DNA of 64,000 nt. It comes from Nibrella saemangeumensis. GTDB taxonomy: Bacteria > Bacteroidota > Bacteroidia > Cytophagales > Spirosomataceae. Where the stretch lies: NCBI RefSeq assembly GCF_039541915.1, contig NZ_BAABHD010000029.1, forward strand, positions 186,001-250,000, in the 5' to 3' direction. The notes under the pieces were generated by a model. It was not told the DNA's origin. It worked only from the letters and a program-made list of their open reading frames with translations, and did not search any database. Made by a program: the position numbers and the translations under genes. Below, piece by piece: positions 35,181-44,434 of this stretch (positions within the stretch are counted from its first letter, which is position 1; the number at the start of each line of letters is the position of its first letter).

Positions 35181-36728
35181 TTACCAGTTCCGCTGGCGTT
35201 CGATCAGCCGGGTGTTATCTCCGTTCAGCCACTCTTTGCGGATGCTGAAATAAAAGCCGGTGCTGTTCCGATACAGTAATCCATTGTCACTTGCAACAGT
35301 CAGATGAGCCCACAGCCCTTGCGACGCATTCAGCGGAATACCAAACCGGGCATACGAAGATACCTGCCAGGTATGATACGGGAAAGGGGCTATGTACCGG
35401 CCCCGGTTATCGCTCACCGAACATTTCAGCTGGAAGGTGTAGTCGCGCAGGACCGTACCGGCCAGCCCGGCATGGAATACCAGCACCCGGTTGTTGTTGG
35501 TAAACCGGCGAAGATCATTCGGGCCTGCCACCATCCTGGGCAGGCCGGCGCGGCTGTCGGTCTGGGGCGTAATAAACGGCGTACCCAGGGTCCGGCCCAG
35601 GTACGCCCAGCCGTCTATGTACTGGTAGTTGTTGAAATACTCGTCCTGTCCCCGCGTCTTATCCACAAACGTAAACTCCGGGCCGCCCTGGCTGCGGGTA
35701 TCCAGCACCTCCAGCACCAGTTGGCGGAGCTGAAAGCCCTGGTTCACCGGCTTACGGTTGCGAAAGCGTACGCCCGTCAGACCGTCGGTAATGTTATTGC
35801 CGTAAAAGAGCGACCCATCATCGAACAGGAACTGCCGGTACAGCATAACAGAAAACCCGGCATTCTGGATCTCTACCCCCACATCGGCCGACCCAAGATG
35901 ATTGCCAATGCGGTTATTGGAATCGATGGTAGGTAACCGGGTCGTATCAACGGTTGCACGGGCCGGCAATGATGTTCCCAGGACAACATCGATATAATCC
36001 CGGAATGTAGATGGTAACCGGCCGCTTTTGACAAACAACGGATTATTGATGTCGGAACGTCCACCCCACTGCGCCTGATGGTTCAGCCCACCGTAGAAGC
36101 GGACTGGCCAGGATTCTTTGCCGAGCCGTAGGTACAGAGCTTTCTGATGCAGGTAAAAGTTTTTAATGCCTCCCTGGTTATCGAACCAGCCATGGGCATA
36201 AGCACCCTGCACCGCCAGCAAACCTCGGGTAAAGCCAATCGGGGTAAATGTAGGAATGGATACTTCAATTCGGGGGATAGGCAGGGCATTGCCCGACCAG
36301 CTATAAGGGCCAACGCCCAGTGTAGAATCGGCCAGTCCGATTACCTGCCGCCACCGGCCAGCCCGGGCCTCGAAAATGCCAACCCGCGCTTTCGCATAGA
36401 CGTCAGGCAGCAGCAGTGAGGATTTAGAAGCAATATTGGACACCACACTTAGCCCATATCCCCAGTCCAGCCGCAGGCGCTTCGGGTACAGGCGGCCGGC
36501 ACTGTCACTGGGGAGTCGATAATCCCGGTAGATACCGGCCCGCGCCGTTCCGAACGGCCCTTCCTTAGGAACGATGCCAAACTGATTGGCGTGCAGCCAA
36601 AATGGAGTTCGATCCGTGCTGGCTGCTGCCCCTCCCGCTTCCACATAGGTGTAGTTGGGAGCAGACTGCGCCAGCGTCTGCTGCACCGTAATGAACAGGC
36701 CTAAAAAGCCCAAGGGTAAAAACTTCAT
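35181..36728 (-). CDS. Capsule assembly Wzi family outer membrane protein
   Basis: 515-residue exported beta-barrel of the Wzi family, whose founding member anchors capsule at the cell surface as an outer-membrane lectin. A signal peptide ends near residue 20 (QQTLAQSAPNY). The family pattern YVEAGGAAASTDRTPFWLHANQFG follows at once, and alternating hydrophobic strands continue to the C-terminus. It converges with the exopolysaccharide operon, sharing its terminator, which supports a role in attaching or organising that polymer. I see no separate promoter consensus upstream. Confidence 0.88.
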   Translation of the reverse strand: MKFLPLGFLGLFITVQQTLAQSAPNYTYVEAGGAAASTDRTPFWLHANQFGIVPKEGPFGTARAGIYRDYRLPSDSAGRLYPKRLRLDWGYGLSVVSNIASKSSLLLPDVYAKARVGIFEARAGRWRQVIGLADSTLGVGPYSWSGNALPIPRIEVSIPTFTPIGFTRGLLAVQGAYAHGWFDNQGGIKNFYLHQKALYLRLGKESWPVRFYGGLNHQAQWGGRSDINNPLFVKSGRLPSTFRDYIDVVLGTSLPARATVDTTRLPTIDSNNRIGNHLGSADVGVEIQNAGFSVMLYRQFLFDDGSLFYGNNITDGLTGVRFRNRKPVNQGFQLRQLVLEVLDTRSQGGPEFTFVDKTRGQDEYFNNYQYIDGWAYLGRTLGTPFITPQTDSRAGLPRMVAGPNDLRRFTNNNRVLVFHAGLAGTVLRDYTFQLKCSVSDNRGRYIAPFPYHTWQVSSYARFGIPLNASQGLWAHLTVASDNGLLYRNSTGFYFSIRKEWLNGDNTRLIERQRNW

Positions 36729-36825
36729 AAGAAGGCCAAACTAGCGTTACTTTATGGCCGCTAATATGACCAATTTAGTGGTTTTATCCATACACCGGCC
36801 CGAAACTTAGCGTATAGACATTCTC

Positions 36826-37557
36826 TCACTTACCCCCGGACCGGGCCTGCCTGCGGGATCGGTGCCAGTCCCGCACATCGTCCCAGAACCGGCCCAGAAA
36901 AAACGTCGGCCCAATGCTATAGAAGGCTCCCCTGTAGCTGGCCCTGCTATCGGGAAAATCCTGTTTGAGCGCTGTGCGGTAGCCGGCATACGCGTTTACC
37001 CCCAGCCAGTGCAGGGCTTTGAACTTGGGCAAGGCGGGCAGTTTTGCGGTAACGGATATCCCAATACCGGCGGGTATAAAATTCCCCGTTTTGACCAGCG
37101 TACCCCGCACCGATTCCGTCGCAAATTCATACCGGGAGGTGCCCCAGCCAATATCGACCGGCAGGCTCACATCCCAGCGATCATTCCTGACCAGAAAAGG
37201 CTCGTAGTAGATCATAAAGAAGTTTAGCCGGCGCAGACCCGCCGAAAACGAAATGGGTTCTTCCAGCAGATTGTGCTGCCGCAGCGGCTGCCGGATAAAA
37301 CTATACCCGATACCTACCTGGTGCCGGTTATTGAGCCATAAACCCACTCTGGCCCCATTTACCCGTATCGGCATTTTAAGCCCCTCCAGGTCTTTGGTGT
37401 CCTTTAGAAAAAGAAAACGCCGGTCCAGACCCGCCGTCAGACTGATCTTTTGAGCTGGCTCCTGCTGTTTATCAAGCGTATCAGAAACGGTCTGACTCCA
37501 CCCACTTATGCTGTACAGCCAGCAAATAAAGAAACTATATGTAATACTCCGCCACAT
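36826..37557 (-). CDS. Hypothetical exported protein
   Basis: 243 residues from the chosen ATG at 37557. This start is preferred to one 14 codons upstream because it places a signal peptide at the N-terminus (MWRSITYSFFICWLYSISGW). The body alternates hydrophobic and polar residues with many aromatic pairs (GIGYSFIRQPL, FFMIYYEPFLV, DIGWGTSRYEF), as in small outer-membrane beta-barrels. The C-terminus is a basic Arg-rich tail (WHRSRRQARSGGK). I do not recognise a named family. It lies 97 bp upstream of the Wzi gene on the same strand and may be co-expressed. Confidence 0.7.
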   Translation of the reverse strand: MWRSITYSFFICWLYSISGWSQTVSDTLDKQQEPAQKISLTAGLDRRFLFLKDTKDLEGLKMPIRVNGARVGLWLNNRHQVGIGYSFIRQPLRQHNLLEEPISFSAGLRRLNFFMIYYEPFLVRNDRWDVSLPVDIGWGTSRYEFATESVRGTLVKTGNFIPAGIGISVTAKLPALPKFKALHWLGVNAYAGYRTALKQDFPDSRASYRGAFYSIGPTFFLGRFWDDVRDWHRSRRQARSGGK

Positions 37558-37719
37558 ATCTGGTACTCCTTCCTGCTTTAATTCCCCACAAATCATCATC
37601 TCATCACCGAAGGGAAAGTCAAATCTTATGCCAGTTGGTAATCTACAGGTCTGGGGGTGCCCTGCCTTTGCTGACTTTTGTGTACCTTAAATCCCAAACA
37701 CCTCCCACGAGGCAGCTAC

Positions 37720-38361
37720 ATGCCCATTATTCCTCCCCCCTGGTCGCTGACCGGTAACGGCCTGGTGCTGATTTATCATTTTCCGGAAGCCTTCGTGCGC
37801 AACCACGGCTTTTTGGCTGGCTACCAGCGGCTGACCTATAAAGGCTGGCTTGGCGCAGTCATTCTTGCCGACTACGATACCTCCGGCGTTGGTCCGTACC
37901 GGGAGTTACTTTTTATGCCAGGGTTGTTTGGCTTTGGTCGCCGGCGGAGTTTTTCAATATCGAAGATCTATGTCTCTACCCAGGACAGCGTAGAGAGCGG
38001 GATTGCCAATTGGGGTATCCCAAAGGAGTTAGCCGATTTTGAGATAGTACACACGCCCGATGGCTCAACGCTGTACCGCGTCAGCCGGGGAAGGCACCTG
38101 TTTTTCCAGCTTCGGGTACGTTCGTGGGGCCCGGAATTTCCGGTCACAACGAAGCTGATTCCCCGGTTGGGCGTAATCCAGCAGCGTGACCGGGATCTGC
38201 TGTTTACCCATTTGACAGCCTCCGGAAAAGCCCGGCTGGCTTCCCGGAAAAGTATGCTAATTGATCCAGTCTATTTTCCTGATTTCAGCCAGATTAGGCC
38301 CCTCGCTATCTTGTCAATCCAGGGTTTCAGCATGACGTTCCCAGTCCCGGAACTGGTTTAA
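37720..38361 (+). CDS. Acetoacetate decarboxylase family protein
   Basis: 213 residues from the ATG at 37720, chosen because purine-rich ACGAGGCAG precedes it and the upstream 14 codons look non-coding. The fold family is that of acetoacetate decarboxylase (GVGPYRELLFMPGLF, KIYVSTQDSVESGIANWGIPKELADF). The Schiff-base lysine equivalent is present (Lys102, in IPKE), but the neighbouring lysine that lowers its pKa in classical enzymes is Glu103. A different reaction, as in other ADC-like proteins, is therefore more likely than acetoacetate decarboxylation. It stands alone, 162 bp after a divergent gene and 196 bp before a FecR gene. Confidence 0.8.
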   Translation: MPIIPPPWSLTGNGLVLIYHFPEAFVRNHGFLAGYQRLTYKGWLGAVILADYDTSGVGPYRELLFMPGLFGFGRRRSFSISKIYVSTQDSVESGIANWGIPKELADFEIVHTPDGSTLYRVSRGRHLFFQLRVRSWGPEFPVTTKLIPRLGVIQQRDRDLLFTHLTASGKARLASRKSMLIDPVYFPDFSQIRPLAILSIQGFSMTFPVPELV

Positions 38362-38557
38362 TCAGATTTTAACTGAACCGGTGTTTCCCGGTCGGAATGC
38401 CCACTGCGGCCTGCTGGCCGCAAAATTCACATTTAACCGCCTTCTTCGCTTATTCTTGTCAACCAAAAGTTACAACGAAATTCTAGGGCCCATAAGTAGA
38501 ATGGCTTAAGCGCTGCTCTTTTGTGGGTAATTAAAATTTATCCCTTAAAAGTACTAA

Positions 38558-39364
38558 ATGAAGCCTTATTCCGCCTACACCGCTGAGGAACTCGCCCTCG
38601 ACGACCTGTTCGTCCGGTGGGTGCAGCACCCCGGTGATGCGGAAGTAGACTCCTTCTGGCAGGGCTGGCTCAACCAGCACCCGCACCGCAGTGATACGGT
38701 AGACACCGCCAGGGTGCTGGTTCGGGAGCTTTCTTCGACCCGGCTCCGGCGGATGGGCCATGACGAAGTGTCGTCACTCTGGGGCCGTATCCGGGAGTCG
38801 CTGCAGGACATGGAAGAGGTCCGGCCCCTGCAGCCTGAGGTAAGATCGTTTGTGGCCTGGTGGTATTTTATCCGTACGGTTGGCGCAGCGGCCGGCATTA
38901 TCCTGTTCATCGGCTGGGCGCTCTGGATGCAGTATGCCGAAGAAGGTATGCAAACGATCCGTACCTCCCCCAATCTGACCCAGATGGTACGGCTGCCCGA
39001 CGGATCTACGGCTCTCCTGCATGCAAACAGCCAGTTGCGATTTTCGCGGCAATGGACCTCCGAGGCTCCCCGCGCCGTGTGGCTCCAGGGCCAGGCCGAT
39101 TTTATGGTAGTTCACACAAAAGGTGCCCGGGAAGAAGGGTTGTTCCGGGTCCACACCACAGACCTGACTGTAGAGGCAACCGGCACCACGTTCCGGGTGC
39201 GGCAACGACAGCAGGGGACTCGTGTGGTACTGAAAGAAGGGCATGTAAAATTATTATTGAGTCATTATCCGGAACCGGTTCAGCTCCGTCCTGGTGATTC
39301 GGTCGATGTATCGTCCGGCCGTATTCAGCCACTTGACCGCCGTTCCCTGGCAGAACGAGATTAA
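38558..39364 (+). CDS. FecR family anti-sigma factor lacking the C-terminal DUF4974 domain
   Basis: 268-residue FecR-type regulator. N-terminal FecR cytoplasmic domain at about 1-95 (LDDLFVRWVQHPGDAEVDSFW), one membrane helix near 110-128 (AAAGIILFIGWALWMQY), and the periplasmic FecR domain at about 137-240 (MVRLPDGSTALLHANSQLRF, VWLQGQADFMVVHT, VEATGTTFRVRQ). It stops soon after this domain (RPGDSVDVSSGRIQ), without the DUF4974 module seen in the FecR at the window start. No ECF sigma gene lies beside it. It precedes a SusC gene by 61 bp; that SusC also lacks the STN domain FecR proteins usually sense. Confidence 0.92.
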   Translation: MKPYSAYTAEELALDDLFVRWVQHPGDAEVDSFWQGWLNQHPHRSDTVDTARVLVRELSSTRLRRMGHDEVSSLWGRIRESLQDMEEVRPLQPEVRSFVAWWYFIRTVGAAAGIILFIGWALWMQYAEEGMQTIRTSPNLTQMVRLPDGSTALLHANSQLRFSRQWTSEAPRAVWLQGQADFMVVHTKGAREEGLFRVHTTDLTVEATGTTFRVRQRQQGTRVVLKEGHVKLLLSHYPEPVQLRPGDSVDVSSGRIQPLDRRSLAERD

Positions 39365-39425
39365 GCAAGCAATTCCAATTTCAATTCCTTATTCTAAATA
39401 CAAACCAACCGTTTAATCCCTAATT

Positions 39426-42400
39426 ATGAGCCAATTATCTACTGATCCCAATCAGTTCCGACTCAGGCTGTCGGCATTGGGGCTCTCCGCTCTGCTTATG
39501 GCCGCGACTCCGGGCTTTGCCGCTCCGGGTACCGGCACAACACCGCCGGCGAATCCGACTGAACAACCCGCGCAGGAACGCACCGTGACCGGCCGCATCG
39601 TGTCGTCCGAAGACAACACCGGTCTGCCGGGTGTAAACGTTGCGGTGAAGGGAACCACCCGCGGTACCACCACCGATGCTGAAGGCCGTTACCGGCTGGC
39701 CATCCCGGCCGACAATGCCGTGCTGGTATTTTCTTCCGTCGGTTTTATGTCGCAGGAAGTAAGTGTTGGCAACCGCTCGACCGTCGACATCAAGCTGGCC
39801 GTTGACCAGCGTACCCTGAACGAAGTCGTCGTAGTTGGGTACGGTACTCAGAAGAAAAGCCAGGTGACGGGTGCTATCTCTTCTGTCAGTTCAAAAGAAA
39901 TTGCTGAGCTTCCGATTACGAATGCCCGACAGGCTCTACAGGGTCGTGCGGCCGGGGTCGACGTCGTGCAGGCCAGCAGCAAGCCTGGTGCTGGTCCGGT
40001 GGTACGTATCCGCGGCCGCCGGTCAATCAACGCTTCCAACGACCCGCTATATGTAGTCGATGGTATCCCGCTGGCTGGTGGTATTGATGATATCAACCCC
40101 AATGATATTGCCTCCATGGAGGTTTTGAAAGATGCGTCGGCTACGGCGATCTATGGTTCCCGGGGTTCTAATGGGGTCGTGCTGATCACCACCAAGCGTG
40201 GTAAACCGGGTAAAACAGTAGTAGCTTATGACGGCTACTATGGTTTCTCAGACCGGTTAGGCCAGATAGATGTGATGAACGGAACCGAGTTTGCCGAGTA
40301 CAAGCGCGAGTCTCGCCGGGCGGTAGGTACCTATCCGGCCGGAGCAGCGACTGCCGATGCGGACGCCAAACTCTTTGAACCCATCGAATTGGACGGTATT
40401 ACCAAAAACCGGAGCACTGACTATCAGTCATACCTGCTTCGTCAGGGGCGTATCCAAAGCCATCAGATTGGGGTGCAGGGTGGTAGCGAGAAAACGCAGT
40501 TTGCTATTTCCGGCAACTATTTTAACGATATAGGTATTGTTAAAAACCAGGATTTTACCCGGTACACCTTCCGGATCAACCTCGATCACCAGATCAGCAA
40601 GAATATTAAGGTCGGTACCTCAACGCTGGGGGTATATAGCCTTCGCAATGGCGAGAACTTTAACCCACTAGGAGGATCCTATGCAGAGAACCCCCTGGGG
40701 AGGCCATACGACGACAATGGTAACCTGATCTTCCTGCCCACTTCAGACGGTTTGCGTACTAATCCAATTGCTGAAGTTATTCCGGGAGCGCAGATTGACC
40801 TGACCAAGCGGATGCGGATCTTCAATAGCCTCTACGGCGAATGGAACATCATTGACGGGTTAAAGTACCGTGTAAACTTTGGTCCCGACCTGACCAACAC
40901 CCGCATCGGCCGCTTTGTCGGCAGCCAGACGAATGCCCGCCGGGGTGCCGACCCAACCGGTTTTACCCGCTACGATTTCGGCTTCAACTGGACACTGGAG
41001 AACATTCTTAATTACACCAAGACGTTTAATCAAATCCATAACCTGAATTTTACCGCGCTGCAATCGATTCAGAAAGATCAGTTTGAGCGGGGTGAAATCA
41101 GCGTGACGGGTATTCCGGCCGAAACTCAGCAATTCTATAACCTGGGTCAGGCATCACTTATCAATAGTGTCGGATCAAACTTCAGCCAGTGGACTCTTAA
41201 TTCGTACATGGGCCGGGTTAACTACGACTACAACGACAAGTACCTGCTGACGCTGACCGCCCGATACGATGGATCTTCCCGGTTTGGTGAAAACACTAAA
41301 TATGGTTTCTTTCCCTCGGCGGCTGTAGGCTGGAACATTAGCAACGAACCGTTCCTGAAGAATGTCACCTGGGTTGATCAGTTAAAGCTCCGGGCCAGCT
41401 ACGGTTCCATTGGTAGCACGGCTATCGATCCGTATCAGACGCAGGCGCAGTTGGCCCGTACGGCCTATGCCTTTGGTAACGCCGGTGCGTTTGGCTACCG
41501 CCCCTTCACGATCGGTAATCCGGACCTGAAGTGGGAATCAACCACCAACTCAAACATCGGTTTAGACTTTAGCCTGATCAGAGGCCGCATTTCGGGTTCA
41601 ATGGAATACTACCGCGCCGATACCCGCGACCTGCTGTTATTCGACCAGCTTCCGCTGACGAGTGGCTTTGACCGGGTATTGCGTAACGTAGGTAAGACAC
41701 GGAACCAAGGTTTCGAGTTAACCTTGTCGACGGTTAACGTTGATGCGGCTAACAGTTTCCGCTGGACCACCGATCTTCAGTTTACCCGTAACCGTGAGTC
41801 GATTCTGGAACTGTTCAACGGTAAGGTGGACGACGTTGGAAACTCCCGCTTTATCGGTCAGCCGCTGACGGCTTATTTCGACTATAAGAAGGTCGGTATC
41901 TGGCAATTGAACGAAGCCGAAGAAGCCAAAAAATACCAGAGTGCACCGGGCCAGATCAAGATTCAGGATACCAATGGTGACGGTAAAATTGACCCGGCAG
42001 ACCGCGTAATCCTTGGTTCACAGGTTCCGAAGTGGAGCGCGGGTATCACCAACCGCTTTGAGTTTAAAGGCTTTGACTTGTCGTTCTTCGTATTTGCCCG
42101 TGTCGGTTACATGTTCCGCAGTATCTTCCACCAGGACTTCCTGACCCTGGCTGGTCGCTACAACAGTCTGGATGTTGACTACTGGACACCGAATAACCCG
42201 ACCAACGAGTTCCCACGGCCAAACCAGAACCAGGAGTTCCCGCCGTTCCGGTCGACACTGCTGTATTTCGACGGTACGTTCGTGAAGATTCGTAACATCA
42301 ACTTAGGTTACAACTTCCCGGCGAAACTAACAGAGAGACTGGGCATCGGTTCATTACGGGCATTTGTCAGTATGCAGCAGCCGTTCATCTTCTCTGAATA

Positions 42401-42506
42401 CCGCACCAAATACAAAGGTATCGACAGCGAGACGGATGGTGACGTAAACGCAGATCAGTCACCGGCTATACGGCAGACTACCTTCGGTCTTAACCTGAAA
42501 TTCTAA
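39426..42506 (+). CDS. SusC/RagA family TonB-linked outer membrane transporter without STN domain
   Basis: 1026-residue TonB-dependent channel. A signal peptide (LSALGLSALLMAATPGFAAPG) is followed by a Pro/Thr-rich linker. Then come a CarboxypepD_reg-like domain at about 52-125 (VTGRIVSSEDNTGLPGVNV), the SusC motif NEVVVVGYGTQKK, the plug with VVRIRGRRSINASNDPLYVVDG, and a beta-barrel ending in NLKF. Unlike the SusC at 1096 it has no STN domain, so direct STN-FecR signalling is not expected. SusD follows 31 bp downstream. The adjacent sugar-enzyme operon suggests a carbohydrate or glycoside as substrate. Confidence 0.95.
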   Translation: MSQLSTDPNQFRLRLSALGLSALLMAATPGFAAPGTGTTPPANPTEQPAQERTVTGRIVSSEDNTGLPGVNVAVKGTTRGTTTDAEGRYRLAIPADNAVLVFSSVGFMSQEVSVGNRSTVDIKLAVDQRTLNEVVVVGYGTQKKSQVTGAISSVSSKEIAELPITNARQALQGRAAGVDVVQASSKPGAGPVVRIRGRRSINASNDPLYVVDGIPLAGGIDDINPNDIASMEVLKDASATAIYGSRGSNGVVLITTKRGKPGKTVVAYDGYYGFSDRLGQIDVMNGTEFAEYKRESRRAVGTYPAGAATADADAKLFEPIELDGITKNRSTDYQSYLLRQGRIQSHQIGVQGGSEKTQFAISGNYFNDIGIVKNQDFTRYTFRINLDHQISKNIKVGTSTLGVYSLRNGENFNPLGGSYAENPLGRPYDDNGNLIFLPTSDGLRTNPIAEVIPGAQIDLTKRMRIFNSLYGEWNIIDGLKYRVNFGPDLTNTRIGRFVGSQTNARRGADPTGFTRYDFGFNWTLENILNYTKTFNQIHNLNFTALQSIQKDQFERGEISVTGIPAETQQFYNLGQASLINSVGSNFSQWTLNSYMGRVNYDYNDKYLLTLTARYDGSSRFGENTKYGFFPSAAVGWNISNEPFLKNVTWVDQLKLRASYGSIGSTAIDPYQTQAQLARTAYAFGNAGAFGYRPFTIGNPDLKWESTTNSNIGLDFSLIRGRISGSMEYYRADTRDLLLFDQLPLTSGFDRVLRNVGKTRNQGFELTLSTVNVDAANSFRWTTDLQFTRNRESILELFNGKVDDVGNSRFIGQPLTAYFDYKKVGIWQLNEAEEAKKYQSAPGQIKIQDTNGDGKIDPADRVILGSQVPKWSAGITNRFEFKGFDLSFFVFARVGYMFRSIFHQDFLTLAGRYNSLDVDYWTPNNPTNEFPRPNQNQEFPPFRSTLLYFDGTFVKIRNINLGYNFPAKLTERLGIGSLRAFVSMQQPFIFSEYRTKYKGIDSETDGDVNADQSPAIRQTTFGLNLKF

Positions 42507-42537
42507 TCCTTTACGAATAAATTGAACGAATTTGACA

Positions 42538-44274
42538 ATGAAAACATATAAGTTAAGCAGTACGCGTGCCACGGCACGGTCACTTAGCAAAGCGGGCTTG
42601 TTGGTTGCCGCTCTGCTGACCAGTACGACTGGTTGTAAAGACTTGTTAGAGGAAACCCCGATTTCGCAGGTTGGGAGCCAGTATGCCTCCACACCAACCG
42701 GCTTTGAATCTGTTGTTCGGGCAGCCTATGCGTCTCTTCGCGAATACTACGGCCGCGAATCAGCCATGACCCTAAGCGTATTTGGTACCGATACCTATAC
42801 CATGGGAGCTGATGGCAGCTTTAAGTTTGTTAATCAGTACACCTCGCAGATTGACGGACGACTAGGACCAACCAATGAGATTTGGAATGCTTTCTACAAG
42901 GCTATCAATACGATCAACGTAGCGCTGGATGCTGCGGATGGTATTCAGGGTCTTGATCCGGCCATCAAGAAGCGCCGGATTGCTGAGTTGAAATTTTTGC
43001 GCGGACACCACTACTTCCTTCTGGTGCAGATGTTTGGTCCGGTTTCTTTATTAACGAAAGGTAACCTGGTACCAAGCAAGGAATACACCCGTGCTCCGGT
43101 CAAAGATGTATACGCTCAGGTTATTGCTGACCTGGAAGCTGCCATCCCTGATCTGGCAGCGCCGACGACCGATTATGGCCGGGCTACCAAAGGAGCCGCC
43201 GAACACCTGCTGGCGCGGGTATACCTGACCAAAGGAACAGATAAGGATGCCGCTGCCACCGACGATTTTGCCAAAGCAGCTACGCTGGCACAGAATGTAA
43301 TTAAGAATTACAGCTATAAACTGCTGCCGGATTTCTCAAGTGTCTTTGCGCAGGGTGGCGGTGAAATTAATGACGAAGTCATATTCTCGACTCAGTATAC
43401 GTCTGAGCCTATCACGAACATTGGTTCAGGCTACAACAGTACGACCACGAGCAACGTCACCATCAACGGTAACCAGACGCACCTGTATTTTGGGATGGAG
43501 TACGACACGCAGGCCGGGATGCAGCGCGACGTACTGAATGGTCGGCCGTTTAAGCGGTTCATGCCGACCACCTATATGCTGAATACGGTTTTCGATCCGG
43601 CGAAACGGTCCATCGACTCACGCTATAAGAAAACGTATAAGGATACCTGGCTGTCAAACCGTCCGGGTACATTCACGAACCTGTTCGATACGTCGAAAAA
43701 GTCGGTAACATTTGCCGCCGGGGATACCACTATTTATATCCCTGGTGTTGAGTGGACAATGGAGCAACGGGCAGCCAAGAAGTATCAGGTTTTAACGCCC
43801 AGCATGTACCGGCCTAATCTATTCCCAACCCTGCAGAAGTTTCTTGACCCCCTGCGCCCTGACCGTACGTATGAACCAGGTAGCCGTGACTTTATCATGA
43901 TGCGTCTGGCCGAAACCTACCTGATTGCGGCTGAAGCGCTGATCAAGCAGGGTAAACCGGCCGAAGCGGTGCCGTTTATCAATGCGGTTCGTCGCCGGGC
44001 TGCCTGGCCGGGTAAGGAGAAGGAAATGGAAATCACTGCCGATCAGGCCACCATGGAGTTTATCATGGAAGAACGTGAGCGCGAACTGGCCGGTGAGATG
44101 TTCCGCTGGTTCGACCTGAAGCGCTGGGGTAACCTGGTTGAGCGGGTCAAAAAGTATAATCCGGACGGAGCCCCGAATATCAAGGACTTTCATGTTCTGC
44201 GGCCCATTCCGCAGGATCAGATCGACCGGACTGCCGGTGGTGCTTCCAAGTATCCGCAAAATCCGGGGTATTAA
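42538..44274 (+). CDS. SusD/RagB family outer membrane lipoprotein
   Basis: 578 residues from the ATG at 42538 (a TTG two codons earlier is in frame but unlikely). The lipoprotein signal peptide has its acylated cysteine at about residue 33 (STTGC). SusD-like motifs: FLRGHHYFLLVQMFGPVSLLTKG, AKAATLAQNVIKNYSYKL, MMRLAETYLIAAEALIKQGKPAEA, INAVRRRAAWPG, and EERERELAGEMFRWFDLKRWG, ending in PQNPGY. Partner of the upstream SusC. It is about 95 residues longer than the SusD at 4688, with extra sequence around 240-390, so the two transporters probably take different ligands. Confidence 0.95.
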   Translation: MKTYKLSSTRATARSLSKAGLLVAALLTSTTGCKDLLEETPISQVGSQYASTPTGFESVVRAAYASLREYYGRESAMTLSVFGTDTYTMGADGSFKFVNQYTSQIDGRLGPTNEIWNAFYKAINTINVALDAADGIQGLDPAIKKRRIAELKFLRGHHYFLLVQMFGPVSLLTKGNLVPSKEYTRAPVKDVYAQVIADLEAAIPDLAAPTTDYGRATKGAAEHLLARVYLTKGTDKDAAATDDFAKAATLAQNVIKNYSYKLLPDFSSVFAQGGGEINDEVIFSTQYTSEPITNIGSGYNSTTTSNVTINGNQTHLYFGMEYDTQAGMQRDVLNGRPFKRFMPTTYMLNTVFDPAKRSIDSRYKKTYKDTWLSNRPGTFTNLFDTSKKSVTFAAGDTTIYIPGVEWTMEQRAAKKYQVLTPSMYRPNLFPTLQKFLDPLRPDRTYEPGSRDFIMMRLAETYLIAAEALIKQGKPAEAVPFINAVRRRAAWPGKEKEMEITADQATMEFIMEERERELAGEMFRWFDLKRWGNLVERVKKYNPDGAPNIKDFHVLRPIPQDQIDRTAGGASKYPQNPGY

Positions 44275-44306
44275 TTAATTTACGTTTCAAGGTTCAACCA
44301 GAATGA

Positions 44307-44364
44307 GCCCTCAAACTAAAAAAGGCAGCCGTGTCAACAGGGCTGCCTTTTTTAGTTTGAGGGC
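44307..44364. terminator. Intrinsic terminator: 24-bp stem after the Sus operon
   Basis: Perfect inverted repeat with arms 44307-44330 and 44341-44364 and a 10-nt loop; core GGCAGCC/GGCTGCC with adjoining A- and T-runs. It stands 33 bp after the SusD stop codon and separates SusCD from the enzyme genes that follow. It shares the GGCAGCC core and symmetrical A/T layout with the terminator at 35121. Confidence 0.85.
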
Positions 44365-44376
44365 CGTTCAGTAGAT

Positions 44377-44391
44377 TAATGGTAACCATTA
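44377..44391. promoter_or_regulatory. Putative operator: 15-bp palindrome
   Basis: TAATGGT-A-ACCATTA, seven-base arms around one base, 43 bp upstream of the isomerase-like gene and just after the terminator. Size and symmetry fit a dimeric repressor site for the sugar-enzyme operon, but no matching regulator gene is in the window and no second copy was noticed. Confidence 0.35.
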
Positions 44392-44434
44392 CTTTAATAA
44401 GATAGGACTTAACCCACAAAATCTATACATTTAA

